Under the pieces are notes generated by a model that saw only the letters and a program-made list of their open reading frames with translations, was not told where the DNA came from and did not search any database. Below, piece after piece: positions 18,918-28,891 of a stretch of DNA of 64,000 nt. Position 1 is the first letter of the stretch. Every line of letters begins with the position of its first letter. The stretch spans positions 248,001 to 312,000 of the forward strand of contig CAWIMC010000022.1 of assembly GCA_963837005.1 (NCBI GenBank). Direction: 5' to 3'. The stretch is from CALDTK01 sp963837005. GTDB taxonomy: Bacteria > Bacteroidota > Bacteroidia > Chitinophagales > Saprospiraceae. A program made the position numbers and the translations under genes.

Positions 18918-21900
18918 ATGAAGTCGACACTATACTACCTCGTTGTCTTTTCCGCAGTCGCGTCACTGCAATTACTTTCCCTTGAACGGGTTCACGCTCA
19001 GTTTAGCGAAGGTTTCGAGACTGCGTCATTCTCGAGTTGGGCGTACATCGAAAACGGTCCTCCTGTATGGTTCGTGGTCACCGACGCCGGCCTCGCCCGG
19101 AGCGGGAACAGAGCCATGCTCGCCAATGCCCCCGCGGCGACCATGGACGACTGGGCACTCCCTCCACCGATCACGGTGACCGCAGGCGTGAATGATCAGT
19201 TCAGTCTGTGGGCACGAGCCTCTACCGCCAACGGTACAGAGACCGTACGCCTGTACCTTGCGCCGAACGCAGGGACCACGCTGGCGGATTTTACGGTACC
19301 CCTGACCGCGGGTATTGCTCCGGGCACGGCTTACCAACGCATTAGCGTCGACCTTACGGCTTACCTCGGCCAAACCATCCGCATCGGTATTCGGGCGGAG
19401 GGCACCGCGGTTTCTGGCGCTGATGGCATTTTATTCGACGACATCATCTCCGGTCCCTTAACGGCTCCAAGTTGCCTAGCACTACCGGTCATTACCGCCG
19501 TTGATAGATTCCGAGGCACGTTACACAATCTGTTCTGGACGGGTACGCCGAACGCCTTCGAGTACGACGTGCTCGTCGTTCCCGCGGGGACCGCAGTGAG
19601 CGCCAGCACCACCCCTACGGGACGCACCACCGGCATCAGCGCCGCCGTGGAGATTCCCTTGAATACGACCCAGCAGATCTACGTTCGCGCGAGATGTCCC
19701 GGCGGTGGGCAGTCGGCCTGGTCGACGCCTACCACTGTTACCTATGCCCCCTGCGGTCTTATCACTAACTTGCAAGCGAACGGTATCTCGGGGTTTGATG
19801 CGGTGGTCAGTTTTGACCCCGTCCCGGGCGCCGTCCGTTACGATGTAGGTATTGCCAATGCCGGCGATCCCGCACCTGCTTTTTTGACACCCCCGAACAC
19901 GTCTACCACGGGGACTATCTTCGGGTTAGATAATCCTGTAATACGCAGCGGCGCTCCGGTAGTCATCTACGTTCGATCCGTCTGCGCCGATGGCAGTATT
20001 GGAGAGTGGGTGGGCACGCCTTACCAGTACCAGCCGTGCGAACTGCAGCCAGGCACCGGGACCATCGGCACCGCTATCTCGGATAACGCTCCGCAGCTTG
20101 TCGTACTCTCCCAAGGTCTCGCGGTGAGCTACGATATCTTCATCGTGGACAGGGGCACACCAGTCGACTTGCAACGCCGTTTACGGTTAATCAAACCGAC
20201 CTTAGCTACAGGCTCACCGACCTAACTCCAGGTCGTGATTACGATATCTACGTTCGGGGTGTTTGTGCATCAGGCTATCGTGGGCCAACCGGCCCCCCAA
20301 TTCCCTACACCAGCCCCACCTGTGACGTGCCTACCGGAGTCACGGCCAGACCCGTGGCAGGGGCTCAGTTAGAGGTATCGTCCGCGGGTGGCGCAGGTGC
20401 TACCGGTTACTACTTCAGCATACTTCCCACCGGTAGTGCACCGCCATCCAGTGCGAATGGTACCGGGGCATTAGTCCTTGGCTCCACCTCGTACCGAGTC
20501 ACGAGTGGACTGGTGTCGGGTACGACCTATGATATCTACGTACGTACGAATTGTGGCGCCGGTATTCGGAGTGATTGGAGCACGCCCCTTACGTATACCT
20601 TCGGTTGTGGATCAACGATCAGTAACATCGACCTCAGGCCTGATCTAAATGTGTTCTACTTCCAGGCCACTGGCAACCCCGCCTCCTACAACTTCTACCG
20701 CGTGCCCCGCGGCGGCGCCATCGCGCCCGGTCAAGCGCCTGTATACAGTAATTCCTTCTCTGCGACCGGGACCATAAGCCTCATCGCCCCGGACAACGGT
20801 GAGTACGATGTCTACATCGAAGCGGTCTGCGGCAACGGGGTGGCTGGTCCGCTGTTCGGCCCTGTCGCTATCTCGGGCTGCACTCAGCCCTCCTTCAATC
20901 CTTTGGGATCCGTCGTCTGCACCGACGCCGGCCCCGTGCTTACGCTACGCAACATCTCCTCCCGCGACGAGACCGACTTCGTGTTCACGACCGGCGTGCC
21001 CGGCGCCGTAGCGAGCTACGACCTCACCACCCGGCTCGCTACGATCACCTTCCCCCCGAACACCAGCCGCGGATGTCGCGGTCACGACTGCGCTAACGGC
21101 TTCTCCTACTTGCAGGAGGACCAATCCCTCCCGTCCGCGTCGACTGCCTCCTCGATCTGGCGCCACTGCCCAGCAACACCTGCTCCGCCACGGCCTCCGC
21201 AGTCATCGACGGGACGAGCAGTAGTGTCTTCGAGCCCATCCTCGACGCCGCCGGCAACGTCGTCGCTTCTATCAAGACCTCGGCCAACCTCGGACTTGTC
21301 ACCGCGCGCATCTACGGCAACGACGGCCCCATCCGAACGGGCCAACAAGCATACGCCGACCGCAACGTTACCATCACGCCGGCCATATCGCTCGCCCAGG
21401 GCGCGACGGCCGAGGTCAAGCTGTACTTCACCGACGCCGAAATCCAGGCCCTCATCACCAGCGGGGCCATCTCCTCGGCCACCACCATCGGCATCAACAA
21501 GGTCTCTGGCACCAGTTGCAGTGTCACCTTCCCGGGCGGGGGCGTCCTCCTCCCGGCCACCGGCGAGACGTACGGTCCGAACGCCTGGGTCTACACCTTC
21601 ACCGTCGACGATTTCAGCGAGTTCTTCGCCAGTAGTCCGTCGGCGCCCCTCCCGGTAGAGTTGAGCCGTTTGGAGGCTTTCGCCAAAACTGGAGGCAATG
21701 TGATCAGTTGGACGACGGCTTCGGAGCTAGGTGTGGACCGCTTCACCGTAGAGCGCTCCGCCGACGGAGACGCCTTCGAAGCCATCGGGAGCGTGCCGGC
21801 GGCGGGCAACAGTGGCGTTGCGCGCGACTACGAGTTTGCCGATCAGTCCCCGCTCGCCACGGGCTACTACCGCCTGCGGATCGAGGACATGGACGGCTCG

Positions 21901-22191
21901 TCCGCCTACTCTCACGTGCTTGTCGTTAAGTCGGCTACAGACGCCACCGCCACTCGACTTCAGGTGAGCCCCAACCCCAACGGAGGCACCTTCTCGGTGA
22001 GCTTCGCGGCGCGGACTGCCGAAAGTGAGTTGGTCGTTGTGGACGCCCTCGGTCGGGAAATTACCCGCCGGACGATCGCGAGCGGGGTCGCGGAGCAGTT
22101 CCTGGAGTTAGGCGGCTTGCCCGCCGGCACATATGCCGTTCGATTCGTCGGCCAGGAGGCTGGCGGTGCGCAGCGGTTTGTGGTGCAGTAG
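18918..22191 (+). CDS. Secreted multi-domain protein with FN3-like repeats and T9SS type A sorting domain
   Basis: A signal peptide (ending VHAQ) is followed by a MAM/cleaved-adhesin type domain (FSEGFETASFSSW, LPPPITVTAG, DGILFDDI; about residues 30-190), then four to five fibronectin-III-like modules (YDVLVVPAGT, IYVRARCPGG, YDIYVRTNCG) and a C-terminal region with LPVELSRLEA, ISWTTASELG and VERSADGDAFEAIG, the usual lead into the T9SS type A sorting domain (VSPNPNGGTF, then LPAGTYAVRF). It is therefore exported to the surface or medium, probably as an adhesin or matrix protein. Reading-frame changes lie near 20175-20210 and 21060-21140; the correct C-terminal frame runs from about 21145 to the stop. 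No catalytic domain is visible. Confidence 0.8.
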
Positions 22192-22220
22192 ACTTCGGGA
22201 TAAGGAGATCGACCGCGCTA

Positions 22221-22790
22221 GGTGGCGTTCGAGTGGCTCCAGCCAGTGCCACCGTTAGGGTGCGGGTACGTTTCAAGAGCCCCACTGGCTGGAGCCACCC
22301 GAACGACGCTTTGGAGGTGGCGTTCGAGTGGCTCCAGCCAGTGCCACCGTTAGGGTGCGGGTACGTTTCAAGAGCCCCACTGGCTGGAGCCACCCGAACG
22401 GGCCTTTGGAGGTGGCGTTCGAGTGGCTCCAGCCAGTGCCACCGTTAGGGTGCGGGTACGTTTCAAGAGCCCCACTGGCTGGAGCCACCCGAACGGGGCT
22501 TTGGAGGTGGCGTTCGAGTGGCCCCAGCCAGTGCCACCGTTAGGGTGCGGGTACGTTTCGAGAGCCCCACTGGCTGGAGCCACCCGAACGGGGCTTTGGA
22601 GGTGGCGTTCGAGTGGCCCCAGCCAGTGCCACCGTTAGGGTGCGGGTACGTTTTAAAAGCCCCACTGGCTGGAGCCACCCGAACGGGGCTTTGGAGGTGG
22701 CGTTCGAGTGGCTCCAGCCAGTGCCACCGTGAGGGTGCGGGTACGTTTCAAGAGCCCCACTGGCTGGAGCCACCCGAACGGGCCTTCACG
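22221..22790. repeat. Tandem array of six 95-bp palindromic units
   Basis: Units begin at 22221, 22316, 22411, 22506, 22601 and 22696 and are nearly identical. Each holds a 22-bp inverted repeat (in unit 1 the left arm is 22227-22248 and the right arm 22283-22304, with one mismatch) around a 34-nt loop, so each can form a long hairpin in DNA or RNA. Differences are few (for example CCGTTAGGG against CCGTGAGGG in the last unit, and two C-for-T changes in the left arm). The array fills the gap between the plus-strand T9SS cargo gene (stop at 22189) and the convergent minus-strand gene ending at 22786. Short chance reading frames repeat inside it on both strands and are not genes. Confidence 0.95.
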
Positions 22791-23082
22791 CCGCCACTTC
22801 CTCCTTCTTCCGCACCTGGATCTTCACCTCGCTCGAAATCTCCATCTCCATCCCATCTTTCTCGAGTTGATTGATAAATGCATGGAGCTCCTCCCGCGAG
22901 GCGCGGAGCTGTTCGACGCGGGAGTTGCAGTCGAGGTGGTCGTGGCCGTGACGCTCCTCGAGGCTGAATTTGTGACTCTTGTGGAACTTGATCTTTGCCC
23001 CTAGGAGGGTGTCGAGGATATTGTGGGCGTCGTCTACGGAGAAAGTGCCGTCGATGAGTTGGAAGGTGTGTTGCTTGGTCAT
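22786..23082 (-). CDS. Small conserved hypothetical protein (~98 aa)
   Basis: The likely start is the ATG at 23082 (MTKQHTFQLIDGTF); the frame is open further upstream but that part looks like non-coding sequence. It is a soluble, mostly helical protein with LIDGTFSVDDAHNILDTLL and FSLEERHGHDHLD, followed by a charged coiled-coil-like helix (VEQLRASREELHAFINQLEK) and a basic tail. I recall similar short proteins in other Bacteroidota genomes but no defined function. It is the last gene before the palindromic array and lies downstream of icd on the same strand with about 200 bases between, so co-transcription is possible only if the hairpin at 23241 does not stop transcription. Confidence 0.65.
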   Translation of the reverse strand: MTKQHTFQLIDGTFSVDDAHNILDTLLGAKIKFHKSHKFSLEERHGHDHLDCNSRVEQLRASREELHAFINQLEKDGMEMEISSEVKIQVRKKEEVAA

Positions 23083-23240
23083 GAGATGAGTGGATTGGAG
23101 GATGAGTTGATGGGAGGATTTGCTGTGCTGGGGGCTGTGAAAAAAGCCACGGCTGGCGTCACGTGTCACGTTGGAAAGTGAGCGCCAGCCGGGCCAAATC
23201 CTGCAGTCTTGAGGTATTGATGTGTTGAGTGAGGGGACGT

Positions 23241-23267
23241 GTCCTGCGATTTAGCAAATCGCAGGAC
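23241..23267 (-). terminator. Perfect 12-bp hairpin downstream of icd
   Basis: GTCCTGCGATTT and AAATCGCAGGAC pair perfectly around a 3-nt loop, starting 17 bases after the icd stop codon. No T run follows on the minus strand, so it may be a terminator, an RNA-stabilising hairpin or a small REP element. Confidence 0.45.
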
Positions 23268-23283
23268 CGGCCGCTAGCGCGCC

Positions 23284-24720
23284 TTAGTGCCCCTGCGCCA
23301 GCGAGAAGGCGATCTTGCCGTCGAATTCGTAGAGGTTTTCGGTCTTGATGGTGTCGAGGCCGGCGGCTTCGGCGCGGGCCATGAGGTCGCGCAGGTCGGT
23401 CTTGGTGACCGGCATCCCCGCCACGGTCTCGAAGCGGCAGCGCCAGTGGTCGGTGCAGAAGGTCTCCTCGAAGCCGCGGGGCCAGACCATGATCCCGCGG
23501 TTGGTGATCACGGAGAGCTTGAGGGTCGGCCCGTCGATGGACTGGAGCTTGGCGGCGATCTCGTTCGGGGTGGTGGCGCTGTCCTGCACGAAGACGTCCA
23601 TGCCGACGAGCTGCTTGTTTTGCGCTGGGCGCCGCTGGTAGGCCGGCAGCACGATGCGGCTCGTTTTGGCGAAAGCCACCGAAGGCAGCACCTGCGGCAA
23701 CTTGCCGAGATTGCTGATCACGGCCTGCGTGAAGGCCCGCGTCCCGACGCACTGCTTGCTGATCTGCGCATCGTAAATGTCGGGCGTGTGGATGCCCTCC
23801 TCGATGGTCGTTAGCCAGGCGTTCTGGATGTCGGCGGCGACCTCGGGCTGCCCGAGGTGACACAGCATCATGACGGCCCCCTGGATGAGGCCGGATGGAT
23901 TGGCTTTGTCCTGGCCGGCGATATCGGGCGCCGAACCGTGGATGGCCTCGAACATGGCACACTCCTGGCCGATATTGGAGGAACCCGCCAGGCCGACCGA
24001 ACCGGTGATCTGCGCAGCGACATCCGAGAGGACGTCTCCGTACAGGTTCGGCGTCACGATGACATCGAACTTCTCGGGCGTGTCGGCGAGTTTGGCTGCT
24101 CCGATGTCGACGATCCAGTGCTCGTTGACGATGTCCGGGTACTCCGCGGCGATCTCGTCGAAGACCTGGTGGAACAGCCCGTCGGTCTGCTTCATGATGT
24201 TGTCCTTCGTGAAGCAGGTCACCTTCTTGCGCTTCGCCTGGCGGGCAAATTCGAAGGCGTAGCGGACGATCTTCTCGCAGCCGGGCCGCGAGATGAGCTT
24301 GAGGCACTGCACCACCTCGTCGGTTTGCTGGTGCTCGATCCCGGCGTAGAGGTCCTCCTCGTTCTCGCGCACGATCACCACGTCCATGACGGGGTGCTTG
24401 GTCTTGACGAAGGGGTGGAGGCTCAGGCAGGGCCGCACGTTGGCGTAGAGGCCGAGGAACTTACGGGTCGACACGTTGAGCGACTTGTAGCCGCCGCCGG
24501 AGGGCGTCGTGATGGGGGCCTTGAGGAAGACCTTGTTCTTACGGATGGTGTCCCAGTCGGCCGATGCAATCCCGGAGGAGTTGCCTGCCTTGTAGACGGC
24601 CTCGCCGATGTCGATGCGATCGTACTGTAGGTCGGCCCCGGCGGCCTCGAGGATCTGGAGGGTCGCGGACATGATCTCGGGTCCGATGCCGTCTCCGTGT
24701 GCGATGGTGATGCGTGCCAT
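23284..24720 (-). CDS. icd: NADP-dependent isocitrate dehydrogenase, Thermus-type long form
   Basis: It converts isocitrate to 2-oxoglutarate and CO2 in the TCA cycle. The start ATG at 24720 gives MARITIAHGDGIGPEIM, the conserved opening of the isocitrate/isopropylmalate dehydrogenase family; an open frame upstream has no such homology. Conserved segments include NVRPCLSLHPFVKT, VRENEEDLYAGIEH, CFTKDNIMK, DVIVTPNLYGDVLSD and FEAIHGSAPDIAGQDKANP. At 478 residues it carries the extra C-terminal domain of the Thermus-like form (VITNRGIMVWPRG, then CTDHWRCRF). A GTTTTGGCGAAAGCC motif copy lies at 23664-23677 and encodes AFAKT. It is transcribed away from a LysR gene with 142 bases between. A possible Bacteroidota -7 box (TAGGTTTG on the minus strand) is at 24795-24802. 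Confidence 0.93.
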   Translation of the reverse strand: MARITIAHGDGIGPEIMSATLQILEAAGADLQYDRIDIGEAVYKAGNSSGIASADWDTIRKNKVFLKAPITTPSGGGYKSLNVSTRKFLGLYANVRPCLSLHPFVKTKHPVMDVVIVRENEEDLYAGIEHQQTDEVVQCLKLISRPGCEKIVRYAFEFARQAKRKKVTCFTKDNIMKQTDGLFHQVFDEIAAEYPDIVNEHWIVDIGAAKLADTPEKFDVIVTPNLYGDVLSDVAAQITGSVGLAGSSNIGQECAMFEAIHGSAPDIAGQDKANPSGLIQGAVMMLCHLGQPEVAADIQNAWLTTIEEGIHTPDIYDAQISKQCVGTRAFTQAVISNLGKLPQVLPSVAFAKTSRIVLPAYQRRPAQNKQLVGMDVFVQDSATTPNEIAAKLQSIDGPTLKLSVITNRGIMVWPRGFEETFCTDHWRCRFETVAGMPVTKTDLRDLMARAEAAGLDTIKTENLYEFDGKIAFSLAQGH

Positions 24721-24845
24721 ATTGAGGGTTGTTTGATTGTTTGGTTGGGTGGTTGTTTGGTGGCTGCGAGTGCCGCCTGTTCCCTTAATGACAGCAAACC
24801 TAGGCCCGGTCTGTTCATAAGCGATAATACCGATTAGTGATACCA

Positions 24846-24853
24846 TACATTTG
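24846..24853 (+). promoter_or_regulatory. Possible -7 promoter box for the LysR gene
   Basis: TACATTTG matches the Bacteroidota -7 consensus TAnnTTTG and lies 10 bases before the ATG at 24863, which would give an almost leaderless transcript. No matching -33 box was found, so this is weak. Confidence 0.3.
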
Positions 24854-24862
24854 CCTTACCCT

Positions 24863-25819
24863 ATGAATGTCACGCTTCATCAACTTCAGGTCTTCGTCCG
24901 CATCGCCGAACTCGGGTCGGTCACCAAGGCTGCCGCCAGTCTTCACTTGAGCCAGCCAGCGGTGTCGGTGCACCTGCGCAATCTGCAGGGCCAGTTCGAG
25001 GTCCCGCTCACGGAGGCGGTCGGGCGCCGGATTCGCATCACGGACTTCGGGCGCGACATCGCCGCGTCGGCGGCCAACATCCTCGCGGAGATCGAACTCG
25101 TCGGGCAGAAGGCGCAGGCGTACCAAGGTTTGCTGACGGGCAGCCTCCGCCTCGCGATCGCCTCGACCGGCAAGTACGTGATGCCCTATTTTCTCAGCGA
25201 CTTCATGCGCGCACATCCCGGGGTCAACCTCCAGATGGATGTCACCAACAGGGCTGAAGTACTAAGGCAACTCGGTGCGCAGGACATCGACTTTGCCTTG
25301 GTCTCCCTACCGCCTGAGAACCTCGACTTCGAGCAGATTGACCTAATGCCGAATGAGCTGCACCTAGTTGGGAATAGCGAGCTCGTCGCCCAGCTCAAAG
25401 AGACGGCTTCCGCCAAAACGGCTTCCGCCAAAACGCCCTACGACCCGACTACCCTCTTCGCCGACCTCCCGCTCATTTACCGCGAGCCAGGCTCGGGCAC
25501 GCGTCGCACGATGGAGCGCTTCTTCGAGGACCGGGAGCTGTCGGTAGTCAAGAAGATGGAGCTCACGAGTAATGAAGCCGTGAAGCAGGCGGTATTGGCG
25601 GGACTGGGCTTTTCGGTGATGCCGGTGATTGGCTTACGGGAGCGACTGGAGTCGGGAGCCTTGGAGATCGTGCCGGTAGAGGGCTTGCCCGTCACTTCGC
25701 TCTGGCGGCTGGTGTGGTTGAAGGGCAGGACTTTTTCGCCTGTCGCGGCGGCGTATTTGGGGTGGCTGAGGGAGCATAAGGCGGGGGTGATGGCGGAGCA
25801 TTTCGGGGGAGTGGGGTGA
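24863..25819 (+). CDS. LysR-family transcriptional regulator
   Basis: The N terminus is a typical winged helix-turn-helix (LHQLQVFVRIAELGSVTKAA, then LSQPAVSVHLRNLQ) and the rest is a LysR substrate-binding domain (GSLRLAIASTGKYVMPYFL, ELHLVGNSELV, VLAGLGFSVMP). CysB/CbbR-type regulators look like this. The ATG at 24863 is preferred over TTG 24851 because MNVTLHQLQVF fits the family start. It is divergent to icd and could regulate it, but the intergenic region shows no clear T-N11-A palindrome. In the loop after LVAQLKE there are two back-to-back copies of the dispersed motif (25405-25434) that encode a repeated TASAK, which looks like a recent tandem duplication. Confidence 0.88.
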   Translation: MNVTLHQLQVFVRIAELGSVTKAAASLHLSQPAVSVHLRNLQGQFEVPLTEAVGRRIRITDFGRDIAASAANILAEIELVGQKAQAYQGLLTGSLRLAIASTGKYVMPYFLSDFMRAHPGVNLQMDVTNRAEVLRQLGAQDIDFALVSLPPENLDFEQIDLMPNELHLVGNSELVAQLKETASAKTASAKTPYDPTTLFADLPLIYREPGSGTRRTMERFFEDRELSVVKKMELTSNEAVKQAVLAGLGFSVMPVIGLRERLESGALEIVPVEGLPVTSLWRLVWLKGRTFSPVAAAYLGWLREHKAGVMAEHFGGVG

Positions 25820-25969
25820 GGTGACCTTTGGTGTCGTTGGCCTGTGGCGGCGATGGCCTGTGGCGGCGATGGCCTGCGGCGTTCCGTTCGTTCGTGCATA
25901 TCTATCATCTACTATCAGCGGAGCGGTCCGACAGCGGAGCGGTCCGAAATTTTGGCTTTCCTTTCAGCC

Positions 25970-27122
25970 ATGAGATCCGCCCTACTCGCCGCTTCCCTTT
26001 TGATCGTCTTCGCCCGCTGCACTACGCCCGGTGCCGACGGTTCTTCCGATGCCCAAACGGACCTCTACCGTGGCCTCGACCCCGCCCGATTCTCCGAGAG
26101 TGATCGATGGGGACTCAGTGGGGCTCTACTGGATCAAGGCCGACAGCATCGAGGTCGCCTTCACCAATTACGGCGGGCGTATCGTGGGACTCTGGGTGCC
26201 CGACGAGGCTGGCGTCATGACGGATGTCGTGGTCGGGATGGGCAGCACGCAGGGCTTCGTGCCTCGTCGGAGCCTTACTTCGGGGCCACCATCGGGCGCG
26301 TCGGCAATCGCATCGCAAACGGGCGTTTTAGCCTTGACGGCAAAACCTATAGCACGCCCACCAACGACAGTCTGCATACCCTCCACGGCGGCGGACACGG
26401 CTTCGAGCGCGTGGTGTGGAAGGTCTCGCAACCGGACGCCCGGACCATCGTCTTCCGCCACGTCTCGCCCGACGGCGACCAAGGCTTCCCGGGCGAATCT
26501 CGACGTGACCGTCACTTACGCTGTCGACGACCAGCGGCAGTTGAAGATCGACTACCTCGCCACGACGGACCAAGCCACTCCCGTCAACCTCACCAACCAT
26601 GCCTTCTTCAACCTCAACGGCGAGGGCAGCGGGACCATTCTCGAGCATACACTCCAGGTCCAGGCCGATCGATATACGCCAGTGAATGCCACGCTCATTC
26701 CGCTGGGTCAACTAGCGATAGTGGCCGGCACCCCCTTCGACTTCCGTGAGCCACGCACCATCGGCGAGCGGATCGACAACGACGATGAGCAGCTGCGATT
26801 TGGGAAGGGCTATGACCACAACTTCGTCCTGGATGACGCGGCCTCAGACGGCGAGCAGACCGTCGCGATGGTCACCGGCGATCGATCGGGAATCACAATG
26901 AAGGTCGCTACCCAAGAGCGCGGCCTGCAATTCTACTCCGGCAACTTTATGAAGGGGGAGAATACCTTCAAAACCGGCACCACGGACGAGTACCGAACGG
27001 CCTTCGCGCTGGAGACGCAAGGGTGGCCGGACGCCGTCAATCAAGCAGGATTTCCGAGTGTGGTCTTAACACCAGGGGAGGTGTACGCGACGCGAAGTGT
27101 GTATAGGTTTGGGGTGCGGTGA
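25970..27122 (+). CDS. Aldose 1-epimerase (mutarotase), exported lipoprotein form, with frameshifts
   Basis: It interconverts the alpha and beta anomers of aldoses such as galactose. The N terminus (MRSALLAASLLIVFARC) is a lipoprotein signal with its lipobox cysteine, so the enzyme is probably membrane-attached in the periplasm. Family motifs are NYGGRIVGLWVPD, FGATIGRVGNRIANGRF, HGGGHGFE, TNHAFFNLNGEG with the catalytic His, and the C-terminal ETQGWPDA region with the catalytic Glu. The reading frame changes near 26095, 26265 and 26500, and the full family pattern appears only when the frames are joined. Because every motif is present, sequence error is more likely than decay. There is no sugar-use operon next to it. 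Confidence 0.82.
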
Positions 27123-27210
27123 AGGGTCTTTGACGCCGTCGGAAGGCTAAGCGAGGACCTGGATCAGGATAGGTAAGGAGAGCGATTTTACCATTGTTTA
27201 GCGACTACCG

Positions 27211-28080
27211 CTAGGGTGGCGAATAGCCCTCCCCCCGCAACACCGCCTCCACGATCCGCTGTCGCCCCGGCACCGCGTCGAAGGTTTGGCCCTCGGCCGC
27301 GATCGCGTTCATGGCGTAGACGAGCGTGTCGCCTGCGTGCACGTAGTAGCCGACCAGCCAGCCGATCTGGGCCTCGTCGGGCGGCAGGCCGAGACCGGTT
27401 TTGCCGAGGAGGCGCCAGTCGGAGTCGCTGGCTTCGGCGTTCGTTTCGTTCGTAGGTTCAGCTTTCGCCAAAACAGGCATTAGCTCCAGCACCTGCGCCT
27501 GGGTCTCTCGCGGGAAGGCCAGCCGGTTTTGCCGTAAGGCGTCTAAGAAAAGCACCTGCTCATCGGCCGAGATCCGCAGCGAACCGTCGAGCCAGAACAG
27601 GTCGACAGCCTCTCCGACAGTGCCGTTGCCGTAAGCGGTTTTGGCGAAAGCCGACGCGTAGCGCTCGCGCCCTACCGCCCGCGCCAGGCGCTGGAACAGC
27701 CACACCGTAGAATACCGCATCCCGGAGCGCAGCGAATGATCGCGGTTCCAGGCCGGGACGCTGCGCTCGGTCCCGTCCCAGGCGAAAAGCGAGTCGACAT
27801 CCCGGACCGCGCCCGCGTCGAGCACGACGAGCGAGTTGTAGACCTTGAAGGTCGACGCCGGACAGAATCGCTCGGCGGCGCGGGCGGGGTTGTAGCGTTG
27901 GGTGGTGCCCGTGCTCGGATCGTAGAGCACGAAGGTGCCGACGGCGCCCTCGGCCGCGAAGGCCGTGGCCCAATCGGGGCGAAGCGCACCTGCGAGCGTA
28001 GGGGCGTCCGCGACCTTCGGCGGGGCATCCGTGCAGCCGAGGAGGGTGATCACGAAGAGGTGAGCTGCGAGCGCTTTCAT
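27211..28080 (-). CDS. Class D (OXA-type) beta-lactamase, lipoprotein
   Basis: A serine beta-lactamase/penicillin-binding fold with all class D signatures: PASTFK (active-site Ser and Lys near residues 71-74), STV (near 121), YGN (near 149), KTG (near 227) and a following WLVGYY. The start at 28080 gives MKALAAHLFVITLLGC, a lipoprotein signal, so it would sit in the periplasm. Class D enzymes hydrolyse penicillins and sometimes carbapenems; whether this chromosomal copy gives resistance cannot be told. Three good copies of the dispersed motif (27460, 27527, 27639) and one looser copy (27399) fall in this 870-bp gene. A frame continuing upstream to 28488 overlaps the next gene and is not used. 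Confidence 0.85.
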   Translation of the reverse strand: MKALAAHLFVITLLGCTDAPPKVADAPTLAGALRPDWATAFAAEGAVGTFVLYDPSTGTTQRYNPARAAERFCPASTFKVYNSLVVLDAGAVRDVDSLFAWDGTERSVPAWNRDHSLRSGMRYSTVWLFQRLARAVGRERYASAFAKTAYGNGTVGEAVDLFWLDGSLRISADEQVLFLDALRQNRLAFPRETQAQVLELMPVLAKAEPTNETNAEASDSDWRLLGKTGLGLPPDEAQIGWLVGYYVHAGDTLVYAMNAIAAEGQTFDAVPGRQRIVEAVLRGEGYSPP

Positions 28081-28148
28081 GCCGGCCAAGTAAGTACCTA
28101 CCGGCAGGACGCACGCCCCCGCGGCAGCGCGATGAAACTTGCCTTCTT

Positions 28149-28844
28149 CTACGTCCGCGGCGAGTAAATCACCCGCTCCCCTGTTAGCCCCTTGATCCAG
28201 GAGGCCCGATTGAGCGGCACGCTGAGTAGCACGCTCGGCCCCAACGCCCACTCCCCGTAGCGCCCGTCGGCCAGGCGATTGTCCTTGGCCACGCGACTCC
28301 GCCCCCACCCCGCCACCGTCATCAGGTCGGCCCGGAAGGTGAGCGTGTACCAGCGCGAGAGCTGCGACCAGGAGGCGTGCACGCCCGCGATCGTGCGATC
28401 GTTGGTGACCTCGTAAAATCCCGTGCCGCCGTAGTCGAGGTCGCCTTCGGTTAGGGTGAGGCTTGCGCCAAAACCGACGGCGGACCAATCAGTGGCGACG
28501 TACAGCACTTCGAATCGGCCGCGAGCGTAGACGTCGCCGTCGGAGAAGCCCGGCTCGTCCTGGTAGTATTTGCCGGGGCGTCCGCACACGCCGACGCCGA
28601 GGTCGGCCCGCCAGCCCCAGCCTTCGTACGGGAAGGTGGCGAGGTAGACGCTGTAGCCGTACGATCCTTCAACAGTGACCTCCGCGCGGTTGTCGCTGCG
28701 GACTGGGAAGTCGTAAGCGCGGCTCCTCATCAACATCAGCGACACCTCTACGCCAGCCCCGAACTCCAGAGGGATTTGGGCGAGGGCGGGTTTTGCCGAA
28801 AGGCCGAAGAGCGGTAACAAGAGTAACAGGAGGTGCTGCTTCAT
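28149..28844 (-). CDS. Outer-membrane beta-barrel protein, unknown function
   Basis: A signal peptide (MKQHLLLLLLPLFGLSAKPALAQ) is followed by about 205 residues of alternating polar and aromatic/hydrophobic beta strands (GYSVYLATFPYEGWGW, YARGRFEVLYVATDW, YTLTFRADLMTV), typical of an 8-10-stranded outer-membrane barrel. No family-specific motif was recognised. The motif copy at 28791-28804 encodes LSAKPA inside the signal peptide, where such a change would be tolerated. It lies just upstream of the beta-lactamase on the same strand with 68 bases between, so the two may be co-transcribed. Confidence 0.7.
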   Translation of the reverse strand: MKQHLLLLLLPLFGLSAKPALAQIPLEFGAGVEVSLMLMRSRAYDFPVRSDNRAEVTVEGSYGYSVYLATFPYEGWGWRADLGVGVCGRPGKYYQDEPGFSDGDVYARGRFEVLYVATDWSAVGFGASLTLTEGDLDYGGTGFYEVTNDRTIAGVHASWSQLSRWYTLTFRADLMTVAGWGRSRVAKDNRLADGRYGEWALGPSVLLSVPLNRASWIKGLTGERVIYSPRT

Positions 28845-28891
28845 ACCACTTTGTAAAGACGGTCACGGGATGCGCCTTCGTCAATAAACTG

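Noticed and set aside
22221..22790. CRISPR or integron attC array
   Set aside because: The units are contiguous 95-bp copies without unique spacers or gene cassettes, and there is no cas or integrase gene nearby.
23287..24630. Plus-strand frames opposite icd
   Set aside because: Shadows of a well-conserved enzyme on the minus strand.
28081..28488. N-terminal extension of the beta-lactamase frame
   Set aside because: It overlaps the barrel gene and has no homology; a lipoprotein signal starts at 28080.
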